Below are positions 1 through 7,869 of a stretch of DNA of 21,887 nt, one piece after another; within the stretch, counting starts at the first letter, position 1; each line of letters starts with the position of its first letter. Origin of the DNA: a virus. The stretch covers positions 1-21,887 of IMG/VR virus record IMGVR_UViG_3300013010_000080; one strand, written 5' to 3'. The notes beneath the pieces were generated by a model. That model saw nothing but the letters and a program-made list of their open reading frames with translations, searched no databases and had not been told where the DNA came from. The position numbers were made by a program, and so were the translations under genes.

Positions 1-1
1 A

Positions 2-49
2 GGTAAGATGTACCACTGGTGTGCTAATATGAGAAGCGGTAAAAAATGA
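2..49 (+). CDS. C-terminal end of an upstream gene (partial)
   Basis: The frame starting at base 2 reads to a TGA at 47-49; the last residues are GKMYHWCANMRSGKK. The TGA overlaps the next ATG as ATGA (46-49), a typical coupled-translation junction in tightly packed phage operons, which is the main reason to believe this frame. The other two frames give no comparable junction. Only 15 codons are visible, so no function can be given. Use of TGA here and at 9397-9399 indicates that TGA is a normal stop codon in this genome. Confidence 0.5.
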   Translation, partial: GKMYHWCANMRSGKK

Positions 50-672
50 AAATAGCAGAAAATAAACTAGACAAAGAGCCGTGGTTCTCCAACCCAGTAG
101 AAAATACAGACATACTAAAAGATACGAACTGCGTCGACTTATTTGATCAGAACGGATATCACCTGACTAGAGCTGAACAAGCTTACCTACCTTACAACGG
201 ATATAAACCGATTGAAAGAAGACACGAAGATTGCTTACGGTATGATTGGCTAACATGGGATAAAAAATCAGGAGCACACATAAACCATTCCGACTTATTC
301 GAGAGAAAAGGATTCAACGGTCGTGCAAGAGAACAGTTACTTGCTTTCGCAAGTACAAACCCTATGTTATATAAATTAGTTAAGATGAAACCAAAGTGGG
401 GCATAGATATATCCATTGACTACGTTTCTGCAACCTCGGTATTTGAAGTTTTTCACTACGAGTGGGATTCTTTTGAATACGAAAAAGTACTAAAGAAGAA
501 GCAAGAGATAGAAGAGTTTGTAATAAACCAGGATTGGGATGATATTGCTGAAACTTTATGGAGAAAGAAAAGTGAATGGTATAATTTAGATTTCTTTGAA
601 CAAACTAAATGGAGAACAGACTACTTCGGATTATCACCAGAAAACTTTAAAAACGTTATTTGGGAAGAATAA
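46..672 (+). CDS. Hypothetical phage protein, 208 aa
   Basis: I do not recognise this protein. It is 208 residues, rich in aromatic residues (many Trp, Tyr, Phe) and charged, with no signal peptide, no membrane segment and no nucleotide-binding motif. The middle (about residues 55-125) is basic and contains the segment WLTWDKKSGAHINHSDLF. The C-terminal third is acidic and probably helical (a run of K and E around residues 143-160). The start is the ATG overlapping the upstream TGA; there is no Shine-Dalgarno sequence. Translational coupling ties it to whatever lies upstream. The next gene has its own promoter-like motif, so this gene probably ends a transcription unit. Base composition and codon use look like its neighbours. 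Confidence 0.75.
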   Translation: MKIAENKLDKEPWFSNPVENTDILKDTNCVDLFDQNGYHLTRAEQAYLPYNGYKPIERRHEDCLRYDWLTWDKKSGAHINHSDLFERKGFNGRAREQLLAFASTNPMLYKLVKMKPKWGIDISIDYVSATSVFEVFHYEWDSFEYEKVLKKKQEIEEFVINQDWDDIAETLWRKKSEWYNLDFFEQTKWRTDYFGLSPENFKNVIWEE

Positions 673-678
673 TCTATT

Positions 679-688
679 TATTTATATA
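679..688 (+). promoter_or_regulatory. Promoter-like decamer TATTTATATA upstream of the 751-aa gene
   Basis: Exact TATTTATATA in the 33-base gap between two genes, 17 nt before the ATG at 706. The same decamer recurs in other intergenic gaps of this window, and I saw no exact copy inside a gene. It is the reverse complement of the T4 late promoter core TATAAATA plus flanking bases, so its role as a sense-strand late promoter is inferred from position only. Confidence 0.55.
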
Positions 689-705
689 GTTAAATTAACA
701 AAATA

Positions 706-2961
706 ATGACATACAAGGAAATAAAAACTCGCCTCACTAAATGCGAACTAGCACTTAAGAGAGTAGAACAAGAAAAAAGCACTAGTAATTCTATTGAACT
801 TAAAAGATCTTTAGAAGAGAAGATAGGTATGCTAAAAGAAAATTTAACAAAACACCTAAAAACTGAAATGAACAATAAAGGAACAGACGGTACAGTAACT
901 ACTGACGACGAAGGCGAAGCAGCAGACTTAGCTAAAAAAGGAGTAAATGTACAACTCACGAAAGAGAACGAAGGAATGGAATTCTCAGTAGAAGAGACTA
1001 GAACTATCGCTAAAGAAGTAGCTAAGTCATTACTAGCTGCTTTGAGAGAGGTAGGAGACGAAGTATCATCAGGTAAGATTAAAAATATAAACCCTAACTC
1101 ATTTGATATTTTTGTACAGTATAAGAATAATTTTGAAGATGAATTTACATTCGATATAAAAGAAGATACTCTACAACTGATAGATTTTTCTTTCACTAAA
1201 CCAGTAGGAGAAGTAGGAGTTAAACCTTCCGGAGAAGCTATTGTACATAAAGACGTTATAACTGCAAACCTAGTAAAGCATTTTCAAGCACTAAACGAAC
1301 AAGAATACGCTAAAGATATAGAGGTACAGGCAGACGAAGAAGAGGAGTACCAAAAACTAAGGAATAGACAGAACGACGAGATGAATGAAGCACCTTATCA
1401 AACAGCATATATTAAAGTACCATCAACCGACTACAAAAACGCTATGTCTATATTAGATGCTAATATAGACCCAACTTACGTTAAGATGGATATAGTAGAT
1501 AACGATGGAGATGGAAACGTAATTATATACTTTACCTTCAGAGATACAAGCTCAGATCAAGTAGAAGACTTTCAAGAAGATCCACAAACCTTCGTACACG
1601 ACGCTGCAATGGACTTAATAGCAAACGGTATAAGAATAACAGACACATCAGCAAACCTACACGAAGGTAAGCAGACAGAAGCTGAACTAAAAGATAAGTG
1701 GAGAGAGTGGAATAAAAAACACCCACTAGATCAAGTTGACTGGAATGAATATAGAGAAGAGCATGAAGATGAACTTGCGAACGAATCAGTAAAAGAAAAC
1801 GGCCCAATGTATGGTTCTCAAAATAGACAGTATAGTGAAAGTGATGAAATTAAAAGAATAGGAGAGATAGACGATCTTTTAATGTACACTGATAATCAAG
1901 AAGCATTTAATGCCTGGGATAGAGCAGCAAATACATACCTAGGGAGAGGAGATGCACAATACTGGGCAGATTTGGATCCTCAAGAATTAGAATTAGCTAT
2001 AGATGATGGAGAGGATATAATACGCAAATACAACTTAGAAGAAATGAATGAGCAAGACAACGACAGACAGAAGTACCTACAGATCTTAGATATGTACAAG
2101 AAAGCAAGTAGGTTAGATAGAGAAGCTATGAAACCTAAATTAGAAAAAGCTGCAAACCAACTAGGAATTGAGTTGCAATTAAACGAACAAGGAGAGATAG
2201 AAAGAGCTGACCTAGATGTAGGACACCAAGATGATGAACCTAACATGCTTAAAAAAGACATTTACGATATAGCAGTATATGCAGCTAAGTTGTACAAACA
2301 ATTAGATAAGTACGATCAAATGGATGGAGAAGTTGATTTTCCACATTGGTGGCAAGGAAAGGTAATTAAAGCAAGAGAATTTATGTCTTCTGCACAACAT
2401 TACCTAGAAGCAGAAGAAAAACAACCTCTAATAGATCAACTAGCATTAGAAGGTAAACAACAAACAAAAGTAATAAAAGAAGGGACAGAACTATACGATT
2501 CTCCAACTTTTACTTTTAAAAGATTCTCCGGAGGTGCAGCAGGACCGATGCTACAGGTAACAGCAAGAGATCCACTAAAAGGAGACTACAAGTATATAGT
2601 AATCCCTCCTGAAAATTTAAAAGAGTTTGCAAAAGCATCACAGATAGTATCACAAGAATTTGGAGACATGTCAAGACAATTACCTGTCAACGAAGATAAA
2701 GATACTAACACTACTGAATCAGCACCAGGATACACCCACGACTGCGCAGCACACGTAGTACACGAACAATACGGACACGGTATATGTTTAGAAGGACAGC
2801 ATACATTGGTTAAAGAAGGGAGTAAACACGTTGTAACGCATTACGACGTATTCTTCAAAGAAGGAAGTAAACACATTAAAGATATACCAGTCAACGAACT
2901 TAAAGTAGTTACAATGACAGAACACTGGCATAAAGATTACAAAAAGAAAAAGAAAAAGTAA
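706..2961 (+). CDS. Large hypothetical phage protein, 751 aa, with SH3/Tudor-like C-terminal domain
   Basis: I do not recognise the whole protein. Residues 1-60 are charged and likely coiled coil (a repeating K/E/L pattern). The centre is very acidic and alternates with short globular stretches, including the Asp-rich loop DNDGDGNV. Residues 671-745 look like a separate domain. They contain HDCAAHVVHEQYGHG and later VTHYDVFF and DIPVNEL, a pattern resembling small SH3/Tudor-like barrels such as the UvrD C-terminal domain (V.H..fG.G ... v.F...G ... l). Two Cys (about 680 and 694) and many His could bind metal. The protein ends in six lysines, which suggests contact with DNA or with an acidic partner. 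No enzyme motif is visible. The start follows an A-rich leader without Shine-Dalgarno. Its place upstream of the packaging genes suggests a virion or prohead-associated role, but this is inference. Confidence 0.75.
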   Translation: MTYKEIKTRLTKCELALKRVEQEKSTSNSIELKRSLEEKIGMLKENLTKHLKTEMNNKGTDGTVTTDDEGEAADLAKKGVNVQLTKENEGMEFSVEETRTIAKEVAKSLLAALREVGDEVSSGKIKNINPNSFDIFVQYKNNFEDEFTFDIKEDTLQLIDFSFTKPVGEVGVKPSGEAIVHKDVITANLVKHFQALNEQEYAKDIEVQADEEEEYQKLRNRQNDEMNEAPYQTAYIKVPSTDYKNAMSILDANIDPTYVKMDIVDNDGDGNVIIYFTFRDTSSDQVEDFQEDPQTFVHDAAMDLIANGIRITDTSANLHEGKQTEAELKDKWREWNKKHPLDQVDWNEYREEHEDELANESVKENGPMYGSQNRQYSESDEIKRIGEIDDLLMYTDNQEAFNAWDRAANTYLGRGDAQYWADLDPQELELAIDDGEDIIRKYNLEEMNEQDNDRQKYLQILDMYKKASRLDREAMKPKLEKAANQLGIELQLNEQGEIERADLDVGHQDDEPNMLKKDIYDIAVYAAKLYKQLDKYDQMDGEVDFPHWWQGKVIKAREFMSSAQHYLEAEEKQPLIDQLALEGKQQTKVIKEGTELYDSPTFTFKRFSGGAAGPMLQVTARDPLKGDYKYIVIPPENLKEFAKASQIVSQEFGDMSRQLPVNEDKDTNTTESAPGYTHDCAAHVVHEQYGHGICLEGQHTLVKEGSKHVVTHYDVFFKEGSKHIKDIPVNELKVVTMTEHWHKDYKKKKKK

Positions 2962-2979
2962 AAGTAAATAGTACTTGTA

Positions 2980-2991
2980 TATACCGGTATA
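2980..2991. repeat. 12-bp perfect palindrome TATACCGGTATA
   Basis: A perfect palindrome in the 59-base gap between the 751-aa and 204-aa genes. Its right end overlaps TATAAT (2988-2993), a consensus -10 hexamer, but no -35 box lies at the right distance. A degenerate copy of the recurring decamer (TATTTAGAAT, 3000-3009) follows, 11 nt before the ATG at 3021. It could be a protein-binding site or chance in AT-rich DNA. Confidence 0.3.
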
Positions 2992-3020
2992 ATTTCGTAT
3001 ATTTAGAATATAGAAACAAT

Positions 3021-3635
3021 ATGAAAGTAAATAAAAGACAGTTTAAAAAGATTGTAGAACAAGCCTACATATCACTACTTAAGGAAGAAGGAGAACCAAA
3101 ACCGGAAGATCCAATAGGAGACGAAGAAGCAGGACCAGAGACAGTACTAGAAGATGCTACAGATACAATGCTTGAAAAGTTCCCTACCCTTAAAGTAACT
3201 TTAATTAAGTTAATGACTAGAGATTATAAGGAGTTTATGGATACAATAGATTGGGTATCCCCTAAACCAACTACCTTCAGAGTAAACCTAGTAAACGGAC
3301 AAGACTTTACTTTAAAATGGTCAGGAACTAACTTCTACGCTAAAATACTAGGTAAAAAATACTACTTAGGAAAAGTAGATGAATTTCAACAAGCTTTAGA
3401 CAAGCTAGCTCGCCTATATCAAGAAGCACCCCTTAAAGGAGCAGGAGAAGAAGAAGCAGGAGAAGGAGGAGAAGCTGATTTCGGAGGCGGCGAAGGAGGA
3501 GACTTCCCTGGCGGTGAAGGAGGTGGAGAAGACGCAGCATTTACCGAGCCAGAAGGAGGCGGTGGAGAAGAAGGAGGAGCTGACTTAGGAGGAGAAGAAA
3601 TAGATTTTGAAGCAGGAGAAGAGCCAGAAGCATAA
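3021..3635 (+). CDS. Hypothetical phage protein with Gly/Glu-rich tail, 204 aa
   Basis: Not recognised by name. The protein has three parts. A short basic, amphipathic N-terminal helix (about residues 1-22) resembles the starts of several other small proteins in this window. A globular core follows (about residues 50-135, including DTIDWVSPKPTTF and GKKYYLGKVDEF). A low-complexity tail (about 140-204) consists almost only of Gly, Glu, Asp, Ala and Pro with repeated GGGEGGDF-like units. The tail is strongly acidic and presumably disordered. The core looks like a small alpha/beta fold, and no catalytic motif is visible. The gene lies 6 nt before the next start, so the two are probably co-translated. 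A structural or chaperone-like role in head assembly would fit, but nothing in the sequence shows it. Confidence 0.7.
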   Translation: MKVNKRQFKKIVEQAYISLLKEEGEPKPEDPIGDEEAGPETVLEDATDTMLEKFPTLKVTLIKLMTRDYKEFMDTIDWVSPKPTTFRVNLVNGQDFTLKWSGTNFYAKILGKKYYLGKVDEFQQALDKLARLYQEAPLKGAGEEEAGEGGEADFGGGEGGDFPGGEGGGEDAAFTEPEGGGGEEGGADLGGEEIDFEAGEEPEA

Positions 3636-3641
3636 GCACAT

Positions 3642-3869
3642 ATGAAACTATCAGACATACTTAAAGAAGAGCTGCCTTTCGGAAACGAACCAACAGAAGC
3701 AAGAGAAGTAACAGAACTAGCTCCTAAAATAAACAGTGCAATAACAAGTATTGACGATAGTATGAGCTATACTCACTTTGCACAAGCAGTTGCTAAGGTA
3801 GTGAGAGATGAATACGGAAGTCACTTGTACGGTAAATTCGCTAAAGAACTAATCGACAATTTAAAGTAA
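3642..3869 (+). CDS. Small hypothetical phage protein, 75 aa
   Basis: 75 residues. The first ten (MKLSDILKEE) form a short amphipathic helix like the starts of the 88-aa and 101-aa proteins in this window. The rest (about residues 25-75) is predicted to be helical, with a conserved-looking FAQAVAKVVRDEYG segment and a basic C-terminus. There are no Cys, no membrane segment and no enzyme motif. It sits 6 nt after the previous stop and 2 nt before the next start, which strongly suggests one operon. Probable phage structural or regulatory small protein; function unknown. Confidence 0.65.
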   Translation: MKLSDILKEELPFGNEPTEAREVTELAPKINSAITSIDDSMSYTHFAQAVAKVVRDEYGSHLYGKFAKELIDNLK

Positions 3870-3871
3870 AA

Positions 3872-4921
3872 ATGAACACAATAGATAAAGTTTTATTAGA
3901 ATGGTCACTTAAGACCGATAAAGGGTATCCTGATGTTAATTCAAAAGAGGATATGGATTTATTTGAATCTATGTTTGGCTTTAAATTAAATGAAGAAAAA
4001 CAGGAAAGACAGAAAGTAACGATTGAAGATTTACTACAATTACTTAGTAGTAAGAAGTCGTCACTAGACAGTGATTTTATTGAAAAACTATACCATACAG
4101 TTAGCAATAAAGGATTAAAATTAGGCACGATAATCACAGATAGATTAGATACTAAAGGACTATCTGTTGCTAAGAACGAACTATTTAGTATTATTGATAA
4201 GTACCCTGGAATGGAGAAAAAAATAAAAGACTTCTTTAATGATAAATCAAGACAACTTAGTATATCGGATATAAAGTCATCTGAAGATATAGTAGGCTTA
4301 GCTGCTAGTAAAACAAAACTGCCTAGTGGATTTATAGAAGAACTTATAAATGCAGGAAGAGCATCAGAAGGCGGAAAAGGAGTAGGTGGTGGAGAGGCTT
4401 TTCTAGCTGTATTAGGAAGAGATGGCAAAAAATTGAAAGTCGGAGATGTATCAATAGATGGAAAAGAAATAGAAGTAAAAGGGAAGGGTGGTAGATTAAT
4501 CGGAAGAGGTGAAAGTTTATCTGAGTTTTATAAAGATCTAGCAAACATAGATCAAAACATATCACAAGGTGGAGAAGGTGCAAGCGGATATATAAAAAAT
4601 ATATTCAATAAATATGAAAAAACATCCTCAGAGGACTCAATTAAAAAAGATCTAATGACTGTATTAGATAAACATTTCCCAGGCTCAAATAAAGTTGATT
4701 TAGCATCAAGAGAGTCCGTAAAAAATAGAATGCTTGAATGGTATGTTAATTTCTTTTTTAACAATGAAGCAAAGAATGTTGATTATATAGGTGTTTTTAT
4801 GGACGGTAAATTTAAGCTACATAGTAAACAAGAGTTTAAAGAAGCGATACTTAATAGAAAGATAACAACACAGAATTTCTCAAAAACTAACAAATCTCCA
4901 CAACTAGTAGGTATTAACTAA
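3872..4921 (+). CDS. Hypothetical protein with PD-(D/E)XK-like nuclease signature, 349 aa
   Basis: The N-terminal half (residues 1-150) is helical, charged and unrecognised. Around residues 160-215 there is a Gly-rich region with GGGEAFLAVL (E175), then GDVSIDG (D192), then EIEVKGKGGRL (E201-V-K203). The order E...D-x8-E-V-K followed by a Gly/Arg loop is the layout of PD-(D/E)XK nuclease active sites, as in restriction endonucleases, where the Asp and the ExK residues bind the metal ion. The C-terminal 100 residues are again mostly helical, with the aromatic segment MLEWYVNFFF. The gene starts 2 nt after the previous stop and ends 50 nt before the large terminase gene. The context would suit a DNA-processing enzyme acting near packaging or an anti-host nuclease. 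The nuclease call is my inference from motif spacing only. Confidence 0.6.
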   Translation: MNTIDKVLLEWSLKTDKGYPDVNSKEDMDLFESMFGFKLNEEKQERQKVTIEDLLQLLSSKKSSLDSDFIEKLYHTVSNKGLKLGTIITDRLDTKGLSVAKNELFSIIDKYPGMEKKIKDFFNDKSRQLSISDIKSSEDIVGLAASKTKLPSGFIEELINAGRASEGGKGVGGGEAFLAVLGRDGKKLKVGDVSIDGKEIEVKGKGGRLIGRGESLSEFYKDLANIDQNISQGGEGASGYIKNIFNKYEKTSSEDSIKKDLMTVLDKHFPGSNKVDLASRESVKNRMLEWYVNFFFNNEAKNVDYIGVFMDGKFKLHSKQEFKEAILNRKITTQNFSKTNKSPQLVGIN

Positions 4922-4948
4922 CACCCACTTCTTTTATTATACACAAGC

Positions 4949-4958
4949 TATTTATATA
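4949..4958 (+). promoter_or_regulatory. Promoter-like decamer TATTTATATA upstream of terminase
   Basis: Exact decamer, 13 nt before the terminase ATG. It is embedded in a short inverted repeat, CTATTT at 4948-4953 and AAATAG at 4959-4964. If this is a -10-type element, the transcript leader would be only a few bases long, consistent with the missing Shine-Dalgarno sequence. Confidence 0.6.
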
Positions 4959-4971
4959 AAATAGTTATAGA

Positions 4972-6546
4972 ATGGCACAAGACATAAAAAAGATTATAGC
5001 ACAAGAGTATTTAAAATGTGCTAAAGATCCGGCTTACTTCATGAGGAAGTACTGCTATATTCAACACCCTACAAGAGGTAGAATATTATTCAGTCTATAC
5101 CCTTTCCAATCAGAAGTACTACATTTATTTAAAGATAATCAATTTATTATTACCCTCAAGTCAAGACAGCTAGGTATCTCTACTTTAGCTGCTGCTTACA
5201 GTTTATGGTTGATGCTCTTTCATAAAGACAAAAACGTACTAGCACTAGCAACTACACAAGCTACAGCAAGAAACTTAGTCTCTAAAACTATGTTTATGTA
5301 TGACCAATTACCTAAATGGTTGAAGCTACCGGCTAAAGAAAAGAATAAACTATCACTTAGACTTAAAAACGGATCAAAAATAACAGCTAAGTCATCTAAC
5401 GCAGATGCCGCTAGATCTGAAGCTGTATCCCTATTGCTAATAGATGAAGCAGCGTTTATAGATAACATTGACGAAACCTTTACTGCTGCACAGCAGACAC
5501 TTGCAACCGGTGGACAATGTATGGCTCTGTCTACTCCTAACGGAATCGGTAACTGGTTCCACCAGACATGGGAGAGAGCAGAAACAGGAGAGAATTCCTT
5601 TTTACCGGTAAGACTGCCATGGACAGTTCATCCTGAAAGAAATCAAGTATGGAGAGACCAGCAAGATAGAGACTTAGGGATAAGAATGGCAGGACAGGAA
5701 TGTGACTGTGATTTCTTAGCTTCTGGAGAAACAGTATTCGAACCAGAAGACTTACTATTCTACGAGCAGACGTACGTAACTGACCCAGCAGAGAAGAGAG
5801 GCCTAGATAACAATTTATGGATATGGGAACAACCTGACTACACTAAATCGTATATGGTTGTTGCAGATGTTGCAAGAGGTGATTCAAAAGACTACTCTGC
5901 ATTCCATGTATTTGATATAGAAACCTGTGTGCAAGTAGGTGAATACAAAGGTAAGTTATCCCCGAAAGATTTCGGAAACGTCCTCGTTGCTATATCAGCA
6001 GAATACAACGACGCATTACTAGTTGTAGAAAATGCAAATATTGGATGGGCTACGATAGAACAGGTACTAGAAAGAGAATACCGCAATTTATACTACAGCG
6101 CAAAGAGTCAGACAGAGACAGTAGAATCGTATATGAAGAAGTTTGAGAGAGATCAACTCGTACCCGGCTTTACAATGTCTATGAGAACACGGCCGTTAGT
6201 CATAGCAAAAGCAATGGAGTATGTTCGTGAAAAATCTGTTACAATTCAATCAAAACGTACTCTAGGAGAGATGAGAGTATTTGTATGGAAAAACGGAAAA
6301 GCACAAGCACAGACAAATTATAACGATGATTTACTTATAGCACTAGCTACCGCACTGTATGTTCGGGATACTGCACTAAAACTAAGACAACAAGGAATAG
6401 ACTTAACCAGAGCACAGTTATCATCATTCTCCAACCTCAACGCTAAAAACCACGCAATAATATCTTCAGTTGCTTCCCAACAAAATAATCCTTATATTAT
6501 AAAGACAGATCACGGTACAGAGGATATATCGTGGTTAATTAAGTAA
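4972..6546 (+). CDS. 17: Terminase large subunit (gp17-like)
   Basis: DNA-packaging motor: an ATPase that pumps DNA through the portal plus a nuclease that cuts the concatemer. The Walker A-like motif SRQLGIST spans residues 64-71; T4-type terminases use this SRQxGxxT form rather than a classical P-loop. Walker B LLLIDEAAF spans 154-162 (D158, E159), and the coupling motif LSTPN spans 186-190. The RNase H-like nuclease domain shows D299 in VVADVARGD, E353 in VVENANIG and D452/D453 in YNDDLLIA, the expected three acidic positions. At 524 residues it is shorter than T4 gp17 (610), mainly at the N-terminus. No small-subunit gene (gp16) is visible immediately upstream, and the portal follows directly. 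All catalytic residues are present, so it should be active. Confidence 0.95.
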   Translation: MAQDIKKIIAQEYLKCAKDPAYFMRKYCYIQHPTRGRILFSLYPFQSEVLHLFKDNQFIITLKSRQLGISTLAAAYSLWLMLFHKDKNVLALATTQATARNLVSKTMFMYDQLPKWLKLPAKEKNKLSLRLKNGSKITAKSSNADAARSEAVSLLLIDEAAFIDNIDETFTAAQQTLATGGQCMALSTPNGIGNWFHQTWERAETGENSFLPVRLPWTVHPERNQVWRDQQDRDLGIRMAGQECDCDFLASGETVFEPEDLLFYEQTYVTDPAEKRGLDNNLWIWEQPDYTKSYMVVADVARGDSKDYSAFHVFDIETCVQVGEYKGKLSPKDFGNVLVAISAEYNDALLVVENANIGWATIEQVLEREYRNLYYSAKSQTETVESYMKKFERDQLVPGFTMSMRTRPLVIAKAMEYVREKSVTIQSKRTLGEMRVFVWKNGKAQAQTNYNDDLLIALATALYVRDTALKLRQQGIDLTRAQLSSFSNLNAKNHAIISSVASQQNNPYIIKTDHGTEDISWLIK

Positions 6547-6550
6547 ACCA

Positions 6551-6558
6551 TATTTATA
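6551..6558 (+). promoter_or_regulatory. Promoter-like motif TATTTATA upstream of portal gene
   Basis: The first eight bases of the recurring decamer, followed by GA instead of TA. In the decamer frame it also ends 13 nt before the ATG at 6574, the same spacing as upstream of the terminase and the gp13-like gene. It may let the portal be expressed separately from the terminase. Confidence 0.5.
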
Positions 6559-6573
6559 GATAAACCAAGATTA

Positions 6574-7869
6574 ATGGCAGATACTTCCTTATTCAAAAGA
6601 CTAACGAGACTATTTTCTTCTGATGTAATTATAAGAAACATTGGAGGAGACCAGCTTAAAGTCGCTGATGTAAACCAGATACAGACAACCGGTAAATACC
6701 AGACTAATTCCCTTATAGATAGATTCTCTAGATTATATATCTACAATAATAAGAATATATTTAATCCAAACCTAAACTATCAAACACTCCGTATACAACT
6801 ATACATAGATTACGAAGCTATGGATACAGATCCACTAATAGCATCAACTTTAGATATAATCGCTGATGAATCTACACTAAAGAGTGATATGGGAGAAGTA
6901 CTTTCAATCAAATCCTCTGACGAAAACATACAGAGAATCCTGTATAATTTATTTTACGACGTATTAAATATCGAATTTAATTTATGGTCATGGACACGTA
7001 ATATGTGTAAATACGGTGACTTTTTCCTTAAATTAGAGATAGCGGAAGAGTTCGGAGTATATAACGTACTACCGTATACTGTCTACCATATGTCGAGACA
7101 TGAAGGAGGAGATCCAAAGAACCCAGCAAAAGTAACATTTCAACTAGATCCTGACGGATTAGCATCATCTCAAGACCCTAACTTCATACCTAACAGTAAT
7201 AAGAGAGTTATAGAATTTGACAACTACGAGGTTGCTCACTTCAGGTTAATATCAGATACAAATTACCTACCATACGGCCGCTCATATATAGAACCAGCTA
7301 GAAAGATATGGAAACAACTTACCTTAATGGAAGATGCGATGTTAATACATCGTATAATGAGAGCACCAGATAAGAGAACTTTCTTTGTTAATGTCGGACA
7401 GATACCTCCAAGTGAAGTGGAGCAGTTTATGCAAAAGACTATAAACACAATGAAAAAAACTCCATTTGTAGATCCTCAAACAGGAGATTACAACCTTAAG
7501 TTCAATATGATGAACATGATGGAGGACTTCTACATACCGGTAAGAGGAGGGGATGCTACTACAAGAATAGAAAATACACCCGGACTACAGTACGACGGTA
7601 TACAAGACATAGAGTATTTAAGAGATAAGATGTTCGCTGCTCTAAAAGTACCTAAAGCATATTTTGGATACGAAAAAGACTTAAGCGGTAAAGCAACTTT
7701 AGCAGCAGAAGATATTAGATTTGCTAGAACAGTAGAAAGAATACAGAGAATATTAGAATCTGAACTAACTAAGATTGCATTAGTACATTTATATACTCAA
7801 GGATTTAAAGGAGAATCTTTAACTAATTTTGAAATAAATTTAACAAACCCGTCAATTATATTTGAGTAG
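6574..7869 (+). CDS. 20: Portal protein gp20, N-terminal 431 residues, up to an in-frame TAG
   Basis: Portal vertex protein of the T4 gp20 family: a dodecameric ring in the capsid membrane-facing vertex that nucleates head assembly and conducts DNA. The family pattern is clear in TDPLIASTLDIIADES near residues 87-102, MCKYGDFFLKLEI near 145-157, and the stem/wing region with EYLRDKMFAALKVPKAYFGY near 340-370. The reading frame is stopped by TAG at 7867-7869, right after NPSIIFE, where homologous portals continue without a break into a helix. The following 208 codons (7870-8496) are in the same frame and continue the portal sequence, so I read 6574-8496 as one gene encoding about 640 residues if TAG is decoded. 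T4 gp20 is 524 residues; 431 alone would be too short. The start follows an A-rich leader without Shine-Dalgarno, 27 nt after the terminase stop. Confidence 0.93.
   Translation: MADTSLFKRLTRLFSSDVIIRNIGGDQLKVADVNQIQTTGKYQTNSLIDRFSRLYIYNNKNIFNPNLNYQTLRIQLYIDYEAMDTDPLIASTLDIIADESTLKSDMGEVLSIKSSDENIQRILYNLFYDVLNIEFNLWSWTRNMCKYGDFFLKLEIAEEFGVYNVLPYTVYHMSRHEGGDPKNPAKVTFQLDPDGLASSQDPNFIPNSNKRVIEFDNYEVAHFRLISDTNYLPYGRSYIEPARKIWKQLTLMEDAMLIHRIMRAPDKRTFFVNVGQIPPSEVEQFMQKTINTMKKTPFVDPQTGDYNLKFNMMNMMEDFYIPVRGGDATTRIENTPGLQYDGIQDIEYLRDKMFAALKVPKAYFGYEKDLSGKATLAAEDIRFARTVERIQRILESELTKIALVHLYTQGFKGESLTNFEINLTNPSIIFE
7867..7869 (+). other. 20: In-frame TAG codon inside the portal gene
   Basis: The codons around it read ATA TTT GAG TAG GAG AAA GTA, that is I-F-E-stop-E-K-V. 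In gp20-family proteins this position lies within a continuous conserved stretch (NPS..., then E-x-E-K-hydrophobic). A Gln (CAG to TAG, a single C-to-T change) would fit best. Both flanks keep the same frame with no insertion or deletion. Other complete genes here end in TAA (nearly all) or TGA; none ends in TAG. Possible explanations are reassignment of TAG to Gln, a suppressor tRNA, programmed readthrough giving a short and a long portal, a recent nonsense mutation, or a base error. Confidence 0.9.

Noticed and set aside
690-1196. Minus-strand open frame of 168 codons opposite the 751-aa gene
   Set aside because: Composition (Ser, Phe, Leu) is that of a shadow of a Lys/Glu-rich gene, it has no promoter-like motif, and it would overlap the decamer region at 679-688.
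3419-3658. Minus-strand Pro/Ser-rich open frame
   Set aside because: It is the complement of the Gly/Glu-rich repeat tail of the 204-aa protein; the repeats lack stops on both strands. No start context or neighbour supports it.
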